Shown here: in pieces, positions 52,428 to 63,519 of the stretch
Layout of the letters: every line of letters starts with the position of its first letter
Numbering within the stretch: position 1 is the stretch's first letter
Source of the DNA: Phenylobacterium sp.
Lineage (GTDB): Bacteria; Pseudomonadota; Alphaproteobacteria; Caulobacterales; Caulobacteraceae
Assembly (NCBI RefSeq): GCF_030698145.1
Contig: NZ_JAUYNW010000085.1
Coordinates: forward strand, 1 to 64,000
Direction: 5' to 3'
Length of the DNA: 64,000 nt
Translations under genes and position numbers: made by a program
The notes under the pieces: generated by a model
What the model was told of the DNA's origin: nothing
The model's input: only the letters and a program-made list of their open reading frames with translations
The model's database searches: none

Positions 52428-53912
52428 ATGTCCGACGGCGTCATGATCGGCTTTTCCGACCATCCCGAGATGCTGCGGCTGGACCGCGCCAACCGCCACG
52501 GCCTGGTGGCCGGCGCCACGGGGACGGGCAAGACGGTCACCCTGCAGATCCTGGCCCAGGGCCTGTCTGACGCCGGCGTCCCGGTGTTCGCCGCCGATGT
52601 GAAGGGCGACCTGTGCGGGATCGCCGCCATCGGCGCCCCCAACGAGAAAATGCTGGCCCGTGCCGCCACCATGAACCTGACGCTCAATCCGGCCGCCGCG
52701 CCGGTGGTGTTCTGGGATCTGTTCGGCGAGCAGGGCCACCCGATCCGCGCCACGGTCTCGGAGATGGGCCCGCTGCTGATCTCCCGGATGCTGGAGCTGA
52801 ACGACGTCCAGGAGGGGGTGCTCTCGGTGGTGTTCCGCGCCGCCGACGACGAGGGCCTGGCGCTGCTGGACATGAAGGACCTGCGGGCGGCCTTGACCCA
52901 CGCCTCCGATAACGCCTCGGCGCTGGGGGCCAAGTACGGCAACGTCTCGCCGACCACGGTGGCCACCATCCAGCGCAAGCTGCTGATGCTGGAGGACCAG
53001 GGCGGGGCGGGGCTGTTCGGCGAGCCGGCCCTGCAGCTCTCCGACCTGATGCGCACCGACGGTTCGGGACGGGGCTATGTGAACATTCTGGCGGCCAACC
53101 GGCTGATCGCCAGTCCCCGGCTCTACGCCACCTTCCTGCTGTGGCTGATGAGCGAGCTGTTCGAGGAGCTGCCCGAGGTGGGCGATCCGGAGAAGCCGCG
53201 CCTGGCCTTCTTCTTCGACGAGGCCCACCTGCTGTTCCGCGACGCGCCCAAGCCGCTGCTGGAGAAGGTCGAGCAGGTGATCCGGCTGATCCGCTCCAAG
53301 GGGGTCGGGGTCTATTTCGTCACGCAGAACCCCGCCGACATCCCCGAGACCGTGCTGGGCCAGCTCGGCAACCGCATCCAGCACGCCCTGCGCGCCTATA
53401 CCCCGTCCGAGCAGAAGGGCCTGCGGGCCGCGGCGCAGAGCTTCCGCGAGAACCCGGCCTTCGACACCGCCGAGGCGATCCAGGGCCTGGGGGTGGGCGA
53501 GGCCCTGGTCTCGGTGCTGGACGAACGCGGCGCGCCGACCGTGGTGCAGAAGACCCTGGTCCGGCCGCCGGTCTCGCGCCTGGGGCCGATCACCTCGGCC
53601 GAGCGCGCGGCGGTCATGGCCCAGAGCCCGGTGCGCGGCCTCTACGACACCACCAAGGACCGCGAGAGCGCCTACGAGACGCTGAAGGCCCGCGCCGCGG
53701 CGGCGGCCGAGGCGCTCGAGGCGCCGCCCGCCCGCCGGGCCGCCGAGCCTGACGACGACGAGCCGGCCCGCCGCGCCCAGCCCCGGGCGCGGGCCTCCAA
53801 CCGCCAGGGCATGGGCGAGACCTTCGCCAAGTCCCTGCTGCGCCAGGCCGGCAGCGCCATCGCCCGAGAACTGATGCGCGGCGTACTGGGGAGCCTGAAG
53901 AAGCGGCGGTAG
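52428..53912 (+). CDS. HerA-like ATPase (DUF853/YjgR family)
   Basis: This 494-residue ATPase of the HerA/FtsK superfamily has Walker A GATGTGKT (29-36) and Walker B LAFFFDEAHLL (about 260), then TQNPADIPETVLGQLGNRIQHALRAYTP. The C-terminal DUF853 part ends in an Arg/Ala-rich helix. Bacterial members are uncharacterised; archaeal HerA works with NurA nuclease in DNA end resection. The ATG at 52428 has GGAG upstream. Repeat R4 follows the stop. The 253-bp upstream gap shows no gene. Confidence 0.9.
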   Translation: MSDGVMIGFSDHPEMLRLDRANRHGLVAGATGTGKTVTLQILAQGLSDAGVPVFAADVKGDLCGIAAIGAPNEKMLARAATMNLTLNPAAAPVVFWDLFGEQGHPIRATVSEMGPLLISRMLELNDVQEGVLSVVFRAADDEGLALLDMKDLRAALTHASDNASALGAKYGNVSPTTVATIQRKLLMLEDQGGAGLFGEPALQLSDLMRTDGSGRGYVNILAANRLIASPRLYATFLLWLMSELFEELPEVGDPEKPRLAFFFDEAHLLFRDAPKPLLEKVEQVIRLIRSKGVGVYFVTQNPADIPETVLGQLGNRIQHALRAYTPSEQKGLRAAAQSFRENPAFDTAEAIQGLGVGEALVSVLDERGAPTVVQKTLVRPPVSRLGPITSAERAAVMAQSPVRGLYDTTKDRESAYETLKARAAAAAEALEAPPARRAAEPDDDEPARRAQPRARASNRQGMGETFAKSLLRQAGSAIARELMRGVLGSLKKRR

Positions 53913-53927
53913 GGTGTAGCCGATCTC

Positions 53928-54061
53928 AGATGCTCCCCTCCTGGGGGAGCTGTCACCGCAGGTGACTGAGGGGGTCTTTGACTCTTGCTTGTGGGCCCGA
54001 GCCCCCTCCGCGACGTCGCCAAAGAGGGCGCCGCGCCACCTCCCCCAGAAGGCGAGGATCT
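53928..54061 (+). repeat. dispersed intergenic repeat, copy R4
   Basis: A unit between the convergent HerA-like and histidine-kinase genes. The first hairpin is CTCCCCTCCTGGGGGAG and the central stem GTCACC-GCA-GGTGAC; a GACTC site lies at 53980-53984. The final module is shortened: the CGCGCTCCGCGC part is replaced by AGAAGGCGAGGATC. Confidence 0.92.
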
Positions 54062-54067
54062 GGGGAC

Positions 54068-56767
54068 CTAAACCCGCGTCTTCACCCCGCCCAGGGCGTC
54101 GCGCACGGCCGCGGCCAGCTGCTCGGCGCGGAAGGGCTTGCGCAGCACGGGCCATGACGAGGGGTCGGTGGCTTCGTCCAGGCGGTCGCCGGCATAGCCG
54201 GTGGTCAGGATGATCGGCAGATCGGGGAGGCGGGCGTGGGCGGCGCGGGCGAGGTCGGCGCCGCTCATGCCGCCGGGCATGATGATGTCGGAGATCAGCA
54301 GGTCGAAGCGCTCGGCGCCGGCCAGGCGCGCCAGGGCGGCCGGACCATCGGCCTCGCTCTCCACCCGGCAGCCGAGCTCGGCCAGCAGGTCCTCGGTGAC
54401 GGTGCGCACGGCGGAGTCGTCCTCGACCAGCAGGACCCGCGCGCCGTGCGCCCAGCGCGTTTCGACCAACGGATCGGCGACGGGCTCGGAGCGGGCGCCC
54501 GGCTCGGCGGCCGGCAGATAGAGCGACACGACCGCGCCGCGGCCAGGCTCGGACTCCAGGGTCACCGCCCCGCCGGCCTGTTTGACGAAGCCGTAGACCT
54601 GGGCGAGGCCCAGGCCCGTGCCCTTGCCGACCTCCTTGGTGGTGAAGAAGGGCTCGAACGCGCGCTCGAGGATCTCTGGCGTCATGCCCGCGCCGGTGTC
54701 GGCGACGCTCAACCTGATGTGGTCGCCGGGGCTCGCGCCCACCACCTCTCCCTCGGAGAGCGTGACCCGGGCCGTGGAGACCTCCACCGCCGCGCCGGGC
54801 CGGCCGGAGGTGGCGTCGACGGCGTTGACCACCAGGTTCAACAGGGCGGCCTCGAACTGGGCGGGGTCGAGTCGGCTCATGCCGACCCCGGGTTCGCGGC
54901 GGATGGTCAGCTCCACCCCCTCGTCGATGGCGCGGCGCACCAGGGGCTCGACCTGCTCGATCAGGTCGTGCAGGTCGACCACCTCCAGCTTCAGCTCCTG
55001 GCGGCGGGAGAAGACCAGCAGCTGACGGGTCAGGCGTTCGCCGCGCCGGCCGGCGGCGAGGGCCGCCTCGGCCAGCCTGCGCACCCGGGCGGTGTCGTCG
55101 GGGTGGCGCAGGATCAGGTCCAGGCCGCCGATCACCACGGTCAGCAGGTTGTTGAAGTCGTGGGCGACGCCGCCGGTCAGCCGGCCCACGGTCTCCAGGC
55201 GCTGGGCCTGGGCGAGGGCGGCCTCGGCGCGGGCGCGCTCCTCCAGGCTCTCCTGCAGTTCACGGGTGCGTTCGATCACCCGGGCCTCCAGGTCGGAGCG
55301 GGCCTCGACGATCTCGGTGATGTCGCTGGAGGAGCCGAACCAGCGGCGGATCGTCCCGTCGTCCTCACGCACCGCCGAGGCGCGGCCGTTGAACCAGCGC
55401 CAGACCCCGTCGTGGCGGCGGATGCGGTACTCCACGTCGAAGGGCAGGCCGCCCTTCACCGCCTGGGCCCAGGCCTGCTGCACCGTGTCCTGGTCCTGCG
55501 GGTGCACGGCCTGCAGCCAGCCATCGCCCCTGTGCTGTTCGGCGGGCACGCCGGTGAAGGTTGTCCACTGGGGGCTCAGATAGTCGCAGAACCCGTCGAC
55601 GCGGTTGGACCACAGCAGTTGCGGCAGGCTGTCGACCAGGGCGCGGATGCGGGCCTCGCCCGCGCGGAGCGCGGTCTCGGCCAGCCGCCGGTCGGTCACG
55701 TCGACGCACGAACCGACATAGCCCTGGAACTCGCCCTGGCCGTCGAAGGCCGGGGCGGCGGCCTCGTCCAGCCAGCGGTACTGGCCGTCGTGGCGGCGGA
55801 TCCGGTACTCCATGCGCCCGGGCTCGCGCCCGGCGAAATGCTTGGCGTAGGTCGCCAGCAGGCCTTCGCGGTCGTCGGGATGGACGTCCTCAAGCCAGCC
55901 CCGGCCCTGCTCCTGATCCAGGGTTCGGCCGGTGAAGGCCAGCCAGCTGTCGTTGAACCAACTCGCCCGCTGGTCGGCCCCGCTCATCCAGATCAGCACC
56001 GGCGCGGCGTTGGCGATGCTGCGGAACTGGTCGCGGCCACGGGTCGCCGCCGCTTCGGCCTCGCGCTGGGCGGTCACGTCGCGGAACGAGACGGCCACGC
56101 CGCCCTCCGCCCGCACGGCGCTGGAATGCAGGATCCGCGGCTGGCCGTCGATGGTCCGCCGCACCTCGATGTCGTCGGGCCCGCCGTCGGCCATCACGGC
56201 GATGAAGCGGCGGACCGTCTCGGCGCCGGTCTCTCCAGGAAAGGCGTCGCGGACCCGGCGGCCGGTCAGGCCCACCACGCCTTCCGGGGCCATCTTCTCG
56301 GCGGCGGGGTTGGCGTAGACCCAGGTGAAGTCGACCACCTCGCCGCGTTCCACGACCGCCTCCAGGATCACGAAGGCGTCCAGGCCGTGCTCCTGGAAGA
56401 TGCGGAACCGCTCCTCGGCCGCGGCGCCGCGCATGACGGCCAGGCGGACGGCCTTGGCGATCAGCACCGTGGCGAACGCCGTGGCCAGGAACATGACGAG
56501 CTGCGAATAGTCCGGAACGGGCATCCAGAGCGCCCAGACCGCCAGCGCGCTGGCCACGGTGGCGAACAGCCCGCCGCGCAGGCCTGCCACCAGGGTGGCG
56601 AACAGCACCGCCGGGTAGAAGATCATGAAGTTGGGCGGCGGATCGAGGACCAGGCCGGCGGCCTCGCGCAGGGCGCCAGCCAGCGCCACGGCGCCGAGCG
56701 CGGCGCCGTAGGCCACGACCGGGCGCTCGATGGCGGTCGCGAACCGTTGCGCCCAACGTCCGATCAT
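54068..56767 (-). CDS. hybrid sensor histidine kinase with PAS domains and receiver
   Basis: This 899-residue membrane kinase begins with a KdpD-like DUF4118 region of about three to four spans (15-110). Three PAS/PAC units follow (about 120-500), two of them with [13 protein letters not shown]- and [13 protein letters not shown]-type cores. The HisKA box holds phospho-acceptor His536 in [11 protein letters not shown], and the HATPase region has NAVDAT, DTGAGM and [11 protein letters not shown]. The C-terminal receiver has Asp827 in [11 protein letters not shown]. The AHDFNNLL box is the CckA-like class. There is no response-regulator gene beside it, so the phosphorelay partner is elsewhere. 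Confidence 0.94.
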   Translation of the reverse strand: MIGRWAQRFATAIERPVVAYGAALGAVALAGALREAAGLVLDPPPNFMIFYPAVLFATLVAGLRGGLFATVASALAVWALWMPVPDYSQLVMFLATAFATVLIAKAVRLAVMRGAAAEERFRIFQEHGLDAFVILEAVVERGEVVDFTWVYANPAAEKMAPEGVVGLTGRRVRDAFPGETGAETVRRFIAVMADGGPDDIEVRRTIDGQPRILHSSAVRAEGGVAVSFRDVTAQREAEAAATRGRDQFRSIANAAPVLIWMSGADQRASWFNDSWLAFTGRTLDQEQGRGWLEDVHPDDREGLLATYAKHFAGREPGRMEYRIRRHDGQYRWLDEAAAPAFDGQGEFQGYVGSCVDVTDRRLAETALRAGEARIRALVDSLPQLLWSNRVDGFCDYLSPQWTTFTGVPAEQHRGDGWLQAVHPQDQDTVQQAWAQAVKGGLPFDVEYRIRRHDGVWRWFNGRASAVREDDGTIRRWFGSSSDITEIVEARSDLEARVIERTRELQESLEERARAEAALAQAQRLETVGRLTGGVAHDFNNLLTVVIGGLDLILRHPDDTARVRRLAEAALAAGRRGERLTRQLLVFSRRQELKLEVVDLHDLIEQVEPLVRRAIDEGVELTIRREPGVGMSRLDPAQFEAALLNLVVNAVDATSGRPGAAVEVSTARVTLSEGEVVGASPGDHIRLSVADTGAGMTPEILERAFEPFFTTKEVGKGTGLGLAQVYGFVKQAGGAVTLESEPGRGAVVSLYLPAAEPGARSEPVADPLVETRWAHGARVLLVEDDSAVRTVTEDLLAELGCRVESEADGPAALARLAGAERFDLLISDIIMPGGMSGADLARAAHARLPDLPIILTTGYAGDRLDEATDPSSWPVLRKPFRAEQLAAAVRDALGGVKTRV

Positions 56768-56885
56768 GCCGCGCTCAGACCCCCACGAACTCCGCAGCCT
56801 TACCGAAGGCCGAAACGGAGCGGAGGTAAAGCGGCGCCGTGAAAGTTGGCGGACCGATCCCCTGGGACCGGTCCGCCTGGAATTC

Positions 56886-57665
<780 letters not shown>

Positions 57666-57716
57666 GGACGCTTGGCTCCCGTTCTCGTCTAAACTGATGT
57701 CGGAGGCTTTAGCCCG

Positions 57717-58145
57717 ATGAGCGCAGACTCAAAAGCGTCACCCAACGTCAAGGGCGCCGCTTTCGACCCCAAGCAGACCCTGAACCCGGCCCGCGCCCTT
57801 GTGCCGGCGGTGATCCAGGTCAACGAACAGCGCGTGGCCAAGGGCTTCTGGCCGAAGATCCGACGCACGGCGGCCAAGATCCCGTTCGCCGGCGACGCCC
57901 TGTCGGTCTGGTTCTGCGCCAGGGATCCGGCCACGCCGCGCACGGCCAAGGCGATGATGATGGCGGCGCTCGCCTATTTCGTCCTGCCGGCCGACGCCAT
58001 CCCCGACGTGCTGGCGGTGGTGGGCTTCACCGATGACGCGGCGGTGTTCGCCGCCCTCATGGCCCTGGTGGGCAAGAACCTGAAGCCCCGCCACCGCGAG
58101 GCGGCGCAGGGGCTCCTGGCCCAGATGAAGCGGGACGACGACTAG
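57717..58145 (+). CDS. YkvA-family (DUF1232) membrane protein
   Basis: This 142-residue protein has the DUF1232 core MMAALAYFVLPADAIPDVLAVVGFTDDAAV (about 80-110), including the conserved YF-x-P-x-D-x-IPD motif. Function is unknown. The N-terminal part is soluble and basic. It shares a CTAG stop with the opposing DMT transporter. Confidence 0.9.
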   Translation: MSADSKASPNVKGAAFDPKQTLNPARALVPAVIQVNEQRVAKGFWPKIRRTAAKIPFAGDALSVWFCARDPATPRTAKAMMMAALAYFVLPADAIPDVLAVVGFTDDAAVFAALMALVGKNLKPRHREAAQGLLAQMKRDDD

Positions 58146-59065
58146 AGGGGTTCTTCCGAGACGACCACCGCGGCCTTGGCCTTGCTGATCTGGTGCTCGC
58201 GCCAGGTGATGAACAGGGTCGAGGCCACCACCAGGCCCGCGCCGGCCACGGTCCAGATGCTGGGGATCTCGCTGAACAACGCGAAGCCCACGATCACCGT
58301 GAACACCAGGCGGATATAGTCGATGGGGGCCATGGCCGCGGCGTCGCCGATGGACATGCCCTTGATGTAGCAGCCCTGGGTGATGGTCCCCAGCACCCCC
58401 ATGGCGCCTAGCAGGACCAGGTCGAAGGGCTCGGGCCAGCGCCAGGTGAGGATCGCGCCGGGAATACCCATGACCAGGCCCAGCGTCGCGGCCCAGACCA
58501 GCAGGACGGTCGGGGAGTGGTCGCGGGTCATCACCTTCATGCCGGTGATGGTGAGCGCGAACAGGAAGGACGAGGCCAGCATGGCCAGGGCCGGCAGGCC
58601 GATGGCGAAGGGTCCGTCGACGCCGGGCCGCAGCATGATCAGGACGCCCAGGAAGCCGACCACCGCCGCGCCGATGCGCAGGGGCCCGACGGTCTCGCGC
58701 ACCACCAGGGCGGCCAGCGGCACCAGCCACAGGGTGCGGGTGAAGGAGAGCGCATTGGCGTCGGCGAGCGGCATCTTCTGGAAGGCGTAGAAGGAGAGGA
58801 TCATCCCCACCGTCCCGGCCGCCGAGCGGAACAGCAGGATGCCGGGCCGGGTGGTGGCGAAGGCCGCGCGGCCGCGGCTGAGGATGATCGGCAGCAGGAC
58901 GATGAAGCCCGCGAGTTGGCGGTAGAAGGTCTGCAGCGCGGCCGGATAGTCATCGCCCAGGAACTTGATCAGCGTGGTCATGCCGGTGAAGGCGAGCGCC
59001 GAGCCCACCATCCATAGCGCCCCGTGGACGTTCGGCGTCAGGGCGGCGCGGGGCTCAGCGCTCAC
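58142..59065 (-). CDS. EamA/DMT-family transporter
   Basis: This 307-residue inner-membrane protein has ten spans in two EamA repeats (about 12-140 and 150-290). Signatures are FTGMTTLIKFLG, FYAFQKMPLADANALSFTRTLW and GCYIKGMSIGDAAAMAPIDYIRLVF. It exports small metabolites. The start is GTG at 59065, which overlaps the end of the 2OG-oxygenase gene by 11 bp, so it is coupled to that gene. Confidence 0.9.
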   Translation of the reverse strand: MSAEPRAALTPNVHGALWMVGSALAFTGMTTLIKFLGDDYPAALQTFYRQLAGFIVLLPIILSRGRAAFATTRPGILLFRSAAGTVGMILSFYAFQKMPLADANALSFTRTLWLVPLAALVVRETVGPLRIGAAVVGFLGVLIMLRPGVDGPFAIGLPALAMLASSFLFALTITGMKVMTRDHSPTVLLVWAATLGLVMGIPGAILTWRWPEPFDLVLLGAMGVLGTITQGCYIKGMSIGDAAAMAPIDYIRLVFTVIVGFALFSEIPSIWTVAGAGLVVASTLFITWREHQISKAKAAVVVSEEPL

Positions 59066-59543
59066 GGATCCACCCGGTGACCGACAGCCGCTCGCCGGCC
59101 GCGTAGCTCGCCACCTGGGTCACGGCGTGGAGCTGGGGCACACGGAAGATGTTCAGCGCATTGAAGGTGGGGACATAGGCCTCGGCCACATGGCCGTCGG
59201 CGTCGTGGAAGGCCAGCAGTCCGCCCCGGTCGGTGCGCCAGGCCGGGGTGAAGTTCAGCACATAGGCGTAGAGCCGGTTCTTGCCCTCGACCCCGTCGTC
59301 GTGGGCGGCGAGGAAGTCGCCGGCCCGATAGCGGGTCTCCAGGGCGAAGTCGTAGCCCTTGCCGCCGATGTGCATGGACTTGTGCCAGGGGGTGGCGGTC
59401 GCCAGCGCCGTGCTCTCGGCCCGGGCCTGGGCGAGCGGCAGGACGCCGGGCAGGTGCAGGCGCCCGAAGCGCGCGAAGGCCGCCGCCAGCTTGCCGGGGT
59501 CGAGCCCCGCGCCGAGTTTCAAGCCGGAGGCCGGGCCGCTCAA
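59055..59543 (-). CDS. 2-oxoglutarate/Fe(II)-dependent oxygenase-like protein
   Basis: This ~162-residue protein has the HxD iron ligands in FLAAHDDG, the distal His in RVPQLHAVTQV and a following SVTGWIRER that supplies the 2OG-binding Arg. The strand pattern RLYAYVLNFTPAW...GGLLAFHDADG fits the prolyl-hydroxylase-like double-stranded beta-helix. The real frame is hidden in the track inside 59055-60605. The best start is TTG at 59543, overlapping the SDR stop as TTGA. The substrate is unknown. Confidence 0.75.
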   Translation of the reverse strand: MSGPASGLKLGAGLDPGKLAAAFARFGRLHLPGVLPLAQARAESTALATATPWHKSMHIGGKGYDFALETRYRAGDFLAAHDDGVEGKNRLYAYVLNFTPAWRTDRGGLLAFHDADGHVAEAYVPTFNALNIFRVPQLHAVTQVASYAAGERLSVTGWIRER

Positions 59544-60391
59544 GACGGTTCGGGCATCATGTCGCCGAACATCGCGGCGAACGGCGAGCCGGCGCTTTGG
59601 TCCCAGGCATGGCGGCTGCCCACGGTGATGCCGCCGTCGACCACGATGTGCGTGCCCGAGACGAAGGCCGAGGCGTCGGAGGCGAGGTAGAGCGCGGCCT
59701 GGGCGATATCCTCGGGCATGCCGGCCTTGGGCACCGGCTGGACCTTGGCGGCGCCCTCGGCGACGCGGGCGGCCATCTGGTCGGCGACCTCGCGCGGCAG
59801 GCCGAGCGAGGCGCCGAAGATCGAGGTGGCGATCAGGCCCGGGCAGATGGCGTTGACCCGGATCTTCTGCGGCGAGAGCTGGGCCGCGGCCACCCGGCTC
59901 ATATGGATCACCCCGGCCTTGGCGGTGGAATAGGCGATCGGCCCCCAGCCGGCCTGCAGGCCGGCGATCGAGGCGGTGTTGATGATCGAGCCGCCGCCCC
60001 GCGCCAACATCAGGGGCACGGCGTGCTTCATGCCGAGCGCGGGGCCGCGCACCAGGACGTCGAAGATCCAGCTCCAGCCCTCGGCGGTGACCTCGGGCAG
60101 CGAGCTCATCCGGTCGGAGATGCCGGCGTTGTTGAACAGGATGTCCAGTCCGCCGAACTCGGTCTTGGCCTTGGCGAGCGCGGCCTCGATCTGAGCCTCG
60201 TCGGTGACGTCGCAATGGGCGTAGGCGACCTTGCCGGGGAAGCGCTTCTCCAGCATGGCGCCCTTTTCGTCCTGGATGTCGGCGGCCACGACCCGCGCGC
60301 CCTCGGCCACGAACAGCTCGACGCTTCCCAGCCCGATCCCCGACACCCCGCCGGTGATCACCGCCACCTTGCCGTCCAGCCGCCCCGCCAT
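59540..60391 (-). CDS. SDR family oxidoreductase
   Basis: This 283-residue NAD(P)-dependent dehydrogenase shows ITGGVSGIGLGSVELF, ADIQDEKGA with Asp for NAD, NNAGISD, NTASIAGLQAGWGPIAYSTAKAG (Ser/Tyr/Lys) and the C-terminal VDGGITVG. It has an extra ~25-residue tail ending MPEPS. It is the first gene of a coupled minus-strand group with the 2OG-oxygenase-like and EamA genes. Confidence 0.92.
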   Translation of the reverse strand: MAGRLDGKVAVITGGVSGIGLGSVELFVAEGARVVAADIQDEKGAMLEKRFPGKVAYAHCDVTDEAQIEAALAKAKTEFGGLDILFNNAGISDRMSSLPEVTAEGWSWIFDVLVRGPALGMKHAVPLMLARGGGSIINTASIAGLQAGWGPIAYSTAKAGVIHMSRVAAAQLSPQKIRVNAICPGLIATSIFGASLGLPREVADQMAARVAEGAAKVQPVPKAGMPEDIAQAALYLASDASAFVSGTHIVVDGGITVGSRHAWDQSAGSPFAAMFGDMMPEPS

Positions 60392-60482
60392 GCTTCGCTC
60401 CCGTTATATGATCAGCGATAACTAGAGCGGCTTTGGCGCGGCGTCGAGAGCAAGGCGCTGTTCGGGCCTTGGCGCAGACCAT

Positions 60483-60631
60483 AGATGCTCCCCCGCAGGG
60501 GGAGCTGTCGGCCGAATGGCCGACTGAGGGGGACTTTGACTCGTCCCGCCGTGGATGAAACCCCCTCCGTCTCGTCGCCAAGGGGCGACGATCCACCTCC
60601 CCCAACCGCGCTGCGCGCTGGGGGAGGATCT
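60483..60631 (+). repeat. dispersed intergenic repeat, copy R5
   Basis: This copy lies between two minus-strand genes, downstream of the quinone-oxidoreductase stop and upstream of the SDR start. The first hairpin is CTCCCCCGCAGGGGGAG, the central stem GTCGGCC-GAAT-GGCCGAC, the GACTC site 60538-60542, and the last module ends GCGCGCTGGGGGAGGATCT. It is oriented opposite to the flanking genes. Confidence 0.92.
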
Positions 60632-60638
60632 GGGAACC

Positions 60639-61643
60639 TCAGTCGATCGTGACGACGACCTTGCCCATGGCCTTGCGGCTGCCGAGATGGGCGATGGCGT
60701 CGGCGCCCTTGGCGAGCGGGAAGCTCTCGGAGACATAGGGCTTGATCTTGCCCTGGGCGTAGAGCTCCAGCAGCTCCTCGATGCTCTGCTGGAAGAGGGC
60801 CGGATTGCGCGCCGTCCAATTGCCCCAGAACACGCCGACGATGTCGCAGCCCTTCAGCAGGGCGAGGTTCAGCGGGATGCGCGGAATGTCGCCGGCGGCG
60901 AAGCCGATCACCAGGTAGCGGCCTTCCCAGGCGATGGAGCGCAGGGCGGGCTCGGCGTAGTCGCCGCCCACCGCGTCATAGATAGCGTCGAAGCCGTCGG
61001 CGCCGCCGGCTTCCTTGAAGAGGGCGCCTAACGCCTTCTGGCCGTCCTTGTCGAAGGGTCCGCGGCCATAGACCACGCCGGCGTCGGCGCCGTGCTTGAT
61101 GGCCAGATCGACCTTCTCCTGGGTGGAGCAGGCGGCCACGACGCGGGCCCCCATGGCCTTGCCCAGCTCCACGGCCGAGAGGCCGACGCCGCCGGCCGCG
61201 CCCAGCACCAGCAGGGTCTCGCCGGCCTTCAGATGGCCGCGATCCTTGAGCGCGTGATAGCTGGTGCCATAGGTCAGGATGAAGGCCGCGGCGATGTCAT
61301 AGGGCATGGCGTCGGGGATCTTGGTCAGCCGCCCGGCGGGCGCGCTCACCTGCTCGACCATGCCGCCCGACCCGATCTGGGCCAGGACCCGGTCGCCGAC
61401 CTTCACATTGGTCACGCCCTCGCCGATGGCGGTGATGACGCCGGAAAGCTCGCCGCCCGGCGCGAAGGGGCGCGGCGGCTTGGCCTGGTACTTGTCCTCG
61501 ATCATCAGCACGTCGGGGAAGTTGATCCCCACGGCCTTGACGTCGATGGTCGCATAGCCGGGCTTGGGGGCCTCCGGCGCGGGGATGTCCTCATAGACCA
61601 GGGTCTCGGGTCCGCCCGTAACCTTGCTGAGCACCGCTTTCAT
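60639..61643 (-). CDS. zinc-independent quinone oxidoreductase (MDR family)
   Basis: This 334-residue NADPH:quinone oxidoreductase-like enzyme has [12 protein letters not shown] in the N-terminal domain and the Rossmann motif [22 protein letters not shown] near 145-165. No zinc-ligand cysteines are present. The substrate is unclear; some relatives are acrylyl-CoA or enoyl reductases. The ATG at 61643 with GGGAGA upstream replaces a start six codons earlier. It is divergent from rlmN. Confidence 0.92.
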   Translation of the reverse strand: MKAVLSKVTGGPETLVYEDIPAPEAPKPGYATIDVKAVGINFPDVLMIEDKYQAKPPRPFAPGGELSGVITAIGEGVTNVKVGDRVLAQIGSGGMVEQVSAPAGRLTKIPDAMPYDIAAAFILTYGTSYHALKDRGHLKAGETLLVLGAAGGVGLSAVELGKAMGARVVAACSTQEKVDLAIKHGADAGVVYGRGPFDKDGQKALGALFKEAGGADGFDAIYDAVGGDYAEPALRSIAWEGRYLVIGFAAGDIPRIPLNLALLKGCDIVGVFWGNWTARNPALFQQSIEELLELYAQGKIKPYVSESFPLAKGADAIAHLGSRKAMGKVVVTID

Positions 61644-61820
61644 CGTCGTCTCCCGCGTCATTCTGAATTTGCGGCGGACGCTAGCGCAGGGGCGCGGGGC
61701 GCGGAAGGGTCAGACGAACATTTGTTTGATTTGCCGCCGTGCGGGGAGGCCGCGGGCCGTTCATTTGGTGGAAGGCGCGCCTTCGCCTATATTGGCCGGC
61801 TTCCAGACAGCGAGTTTCCC

Positions 61821-62984
61821 TTGGGCGTCACCCTTGATCTTTCGCGCGGACCCTCCGCGCCCAGCGCCGTGAAGCCGAACCTTTCGGGCCTGACCCGTAA
61901 GCGGCTGGCCGAGGCGCTGGTCGCCGCCGAAGTGGTGAAGCCTGAGAAGGCCAAGATGCGGGCGACCCAGCTCTGGCGCTGGATCCACCACTATGGCGCC
62001 ACCGACTTCGCCATGATGACCGACGTGGCCAAGGAAACCCGCGCGGCGCTGGACGAGGCCTTTTCCCTCACCCGCCCCGAGATCGTCGAGCGCCAGGTGT
62101 CCAAGGACGGCACCCGCAAGTGGCTGATCCGCATGGCGCCGGGGATCGAGGTCGAGACCGTCTACATCCCCGACGTCGGCCGCTCGGGCGCGCTCTGCGT
62201 CTCCAGCCAGGTGGGCTGCACGCTCAACTGCACCTTCTGCCACACCGGCACCCAGGCCCTGGTGCGCAACCTGACCGCCGCCGAGATCGTGGCTCAGGTG
62301 CAGGTCGCCCGCGACGACCTTTCCGAATGGCCCTCGCCCAAGGAGGACCGCCGGCTCTCGAACATCGTCTTCATGGGCATGGGCGAGCCCCTCTACAATC
62401 TGGACAATGTCGCCGACGCCATCGACATCATTTCCGACGGCGAGGGCATCGCCATCTCGCGGCGGCGGATCACCGTCTCGACCTCGGGCGTCGTGCCGGA
62501 GCTGCACGAACTGGGCGAACGCACCCAGGCCATGCTGGCCATCTCGCTGCACGCCACCAATGACGAGCTGCGCGACGTGCTGGTGCCGCTCAACAAGAAG
62601 TATCCGATCGAGCAGCTGATCGCCGGCATCCGCGCCTATCCGGGCCTGTCCAACGCCCGGCGGGTGACCTTTGAATACGTCATGCTGAAGGGCGTCAACG
62701 ACAGCCCGGCCGAGGCGCTGGCCCTGCTGAAGTTGCTGAAGGGCGTGCCGGCCAAGATCAACCTGATCCCGTTCAATCCCTGGCCGGGGACCGACTACGA
62801 ATGCTCGAGCTGGGGCGCGATCGAGAAGTTCGCCGCGATCCTGAACAAGGCCGGCTACGCCTCGCCGATCCGCACGCCGCGCGGCCGCGACATCCTGGCG
62901 GCCTGCGGCCAGCTCAAGTCGGAGAGCGAAAAGGTCCGCGCCAGCGCTCGGCGCAAGCCGCCTGTGGAGCAACCGGCCGCCTGA
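61821..62984 (+). CDS. rlmN: RlmN, dual-specificity rRNA/tRNA A2-methyltransferase
   Basis: This radical-SAM enzyme methylates A2503 of 23S rRNA and A37 of some tRNAs. From the TTG start it has 387 residues, with the [4Fe-4S] motif Cys133-x3-Cys137-x2-Cys140 (GCTLNCTFC). MGMGEPLYN and TVSTSGVVP follow, and the C-terminal methyl-carrying Cys is in ILAACGQL (about 363). No ATG exists in frame before the conserved N-terminus; TTG at 61821 opens [10 protein letters not shown] like family members. The track extension to 61092 is a shadow of the opposing gene. Confidence 0.93.
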   Translation: MGVTLDLSRGPSAPSAVKPNLSGLTRKRLAEALVAAEVVKPEKAKMRATQLWRWIHHYGATDFAMMTDVAKETRAALDEAFSLTRPEIVERQVSKDGTRKWLIRMAPGIEVETVYIPDVGRSGALCVSSQVGCTLNCTFCHTGTQALVRNLTAAEIVAQVQVARDDLSEWPSPKEDRRLSNIVFMGMGEPLYNLDNVADAIDIISDGEGIAISRRRITVSTSGVVPELHELGERTQAMLAISLHATNDELRDVLVPLNKKYPIEQLIAGIRAYPGLSNARRVTFEYVMLKGVNDSPAEALALLKLLKGVPAKINLIPFNPWPGTDYECSSWGAIEKFAAILNKAGYASPIRTPRGRDILAACGQLKSESEKVRASARRKPPVEQPAA

Positions 62985-63083
62985 ACCGGTATCCACTTCA
63001 GGCTGTCATGCTCTAGCCCATTGCCAGGGTTGCGTTGCGTGCTAACCCTTCGCCCCGGCTTTAACATTCGCTGACGGGCCCCG

Positions 63084-63512
63084 ATGCCGCCAGAGCTGCA
63101 ATCCCCGGAAATCCAGGCGTTCGCCACCGGTTTCCCCGTCACCCTGATGCATATCGGGGTGACCATGCTGATCCTGGTCGCCGCCGCGGCGATCTACATC
63201 CTGCTGACCCCGCACAAGGAAATCGCCTTGATCCGGGCCGGCAACTCGGCGGCCGCCCTGTCGCTGGGCGGAGTGCTGCTGGGCCTTTCGATACCGCTGG
63301 CCACCTCCCTGGCGCGCTCCACCTCCATGCTGGAGATCGCGCTGTGGGGCGCCGCGGCCGTGGCCCTGCAGCTGCTCGTCTTCCGGCTGGTGGACATGCT
63401 GCTGCGCGGCCTGCCTCAACGGATCCACGAGGGCGAGGTGGCCGCCGCCGCCCTGCTGGTGGGCGCCAAGCTCGCCACCGCCGTGATCATCGCCGCCGCC
63501 GTCTCCGGCTAG
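63084..63512 (+). CDS. DUF350 family membrane protein
   Basis: This 142-residue protein has four predicted spans and the DUF350 pattern ALIRAGNSAAALSLGGVLLGLSIPLATSLARS. Function is unknown. It lies 7 bp upstream of the trypsin-like protease gene, so the two are likely one operon. Confidence 0.88.
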   Translation: MPPELQSPEIQAFATGFPVTLMHIGVTMLILVAAAAIYILLTPHKEIALIRAGNSAAALSLGGVLLGLSIPLATSLARSTSMLEIALWGAAAVALQLLVFRLVDMLLRGLPQRIHEGEVAAAALLVGAKLATAVIIAAAVSG

Positions 63513-63519
63513 GACCCCC

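Noticed and set aside
54236-56842. 868-aa plus-strand ORF
   Set aside because: It is antisense to the hybrid histidine kinase, which has all expected domains.
59055-60605. 516-aa minus-strand ORF read as one protein
   Set aside because: Its first two thirds are an out-of-frame reading of repeat R5 and the SDR gene; only the C-terminal oxygenase-like part is real.
61092-62984. 630-aa ORF as the full RlmN
   Set aside because: The first 243 residues are antisense to the quinone oxidoreductase; RlmN begins at about 61821.
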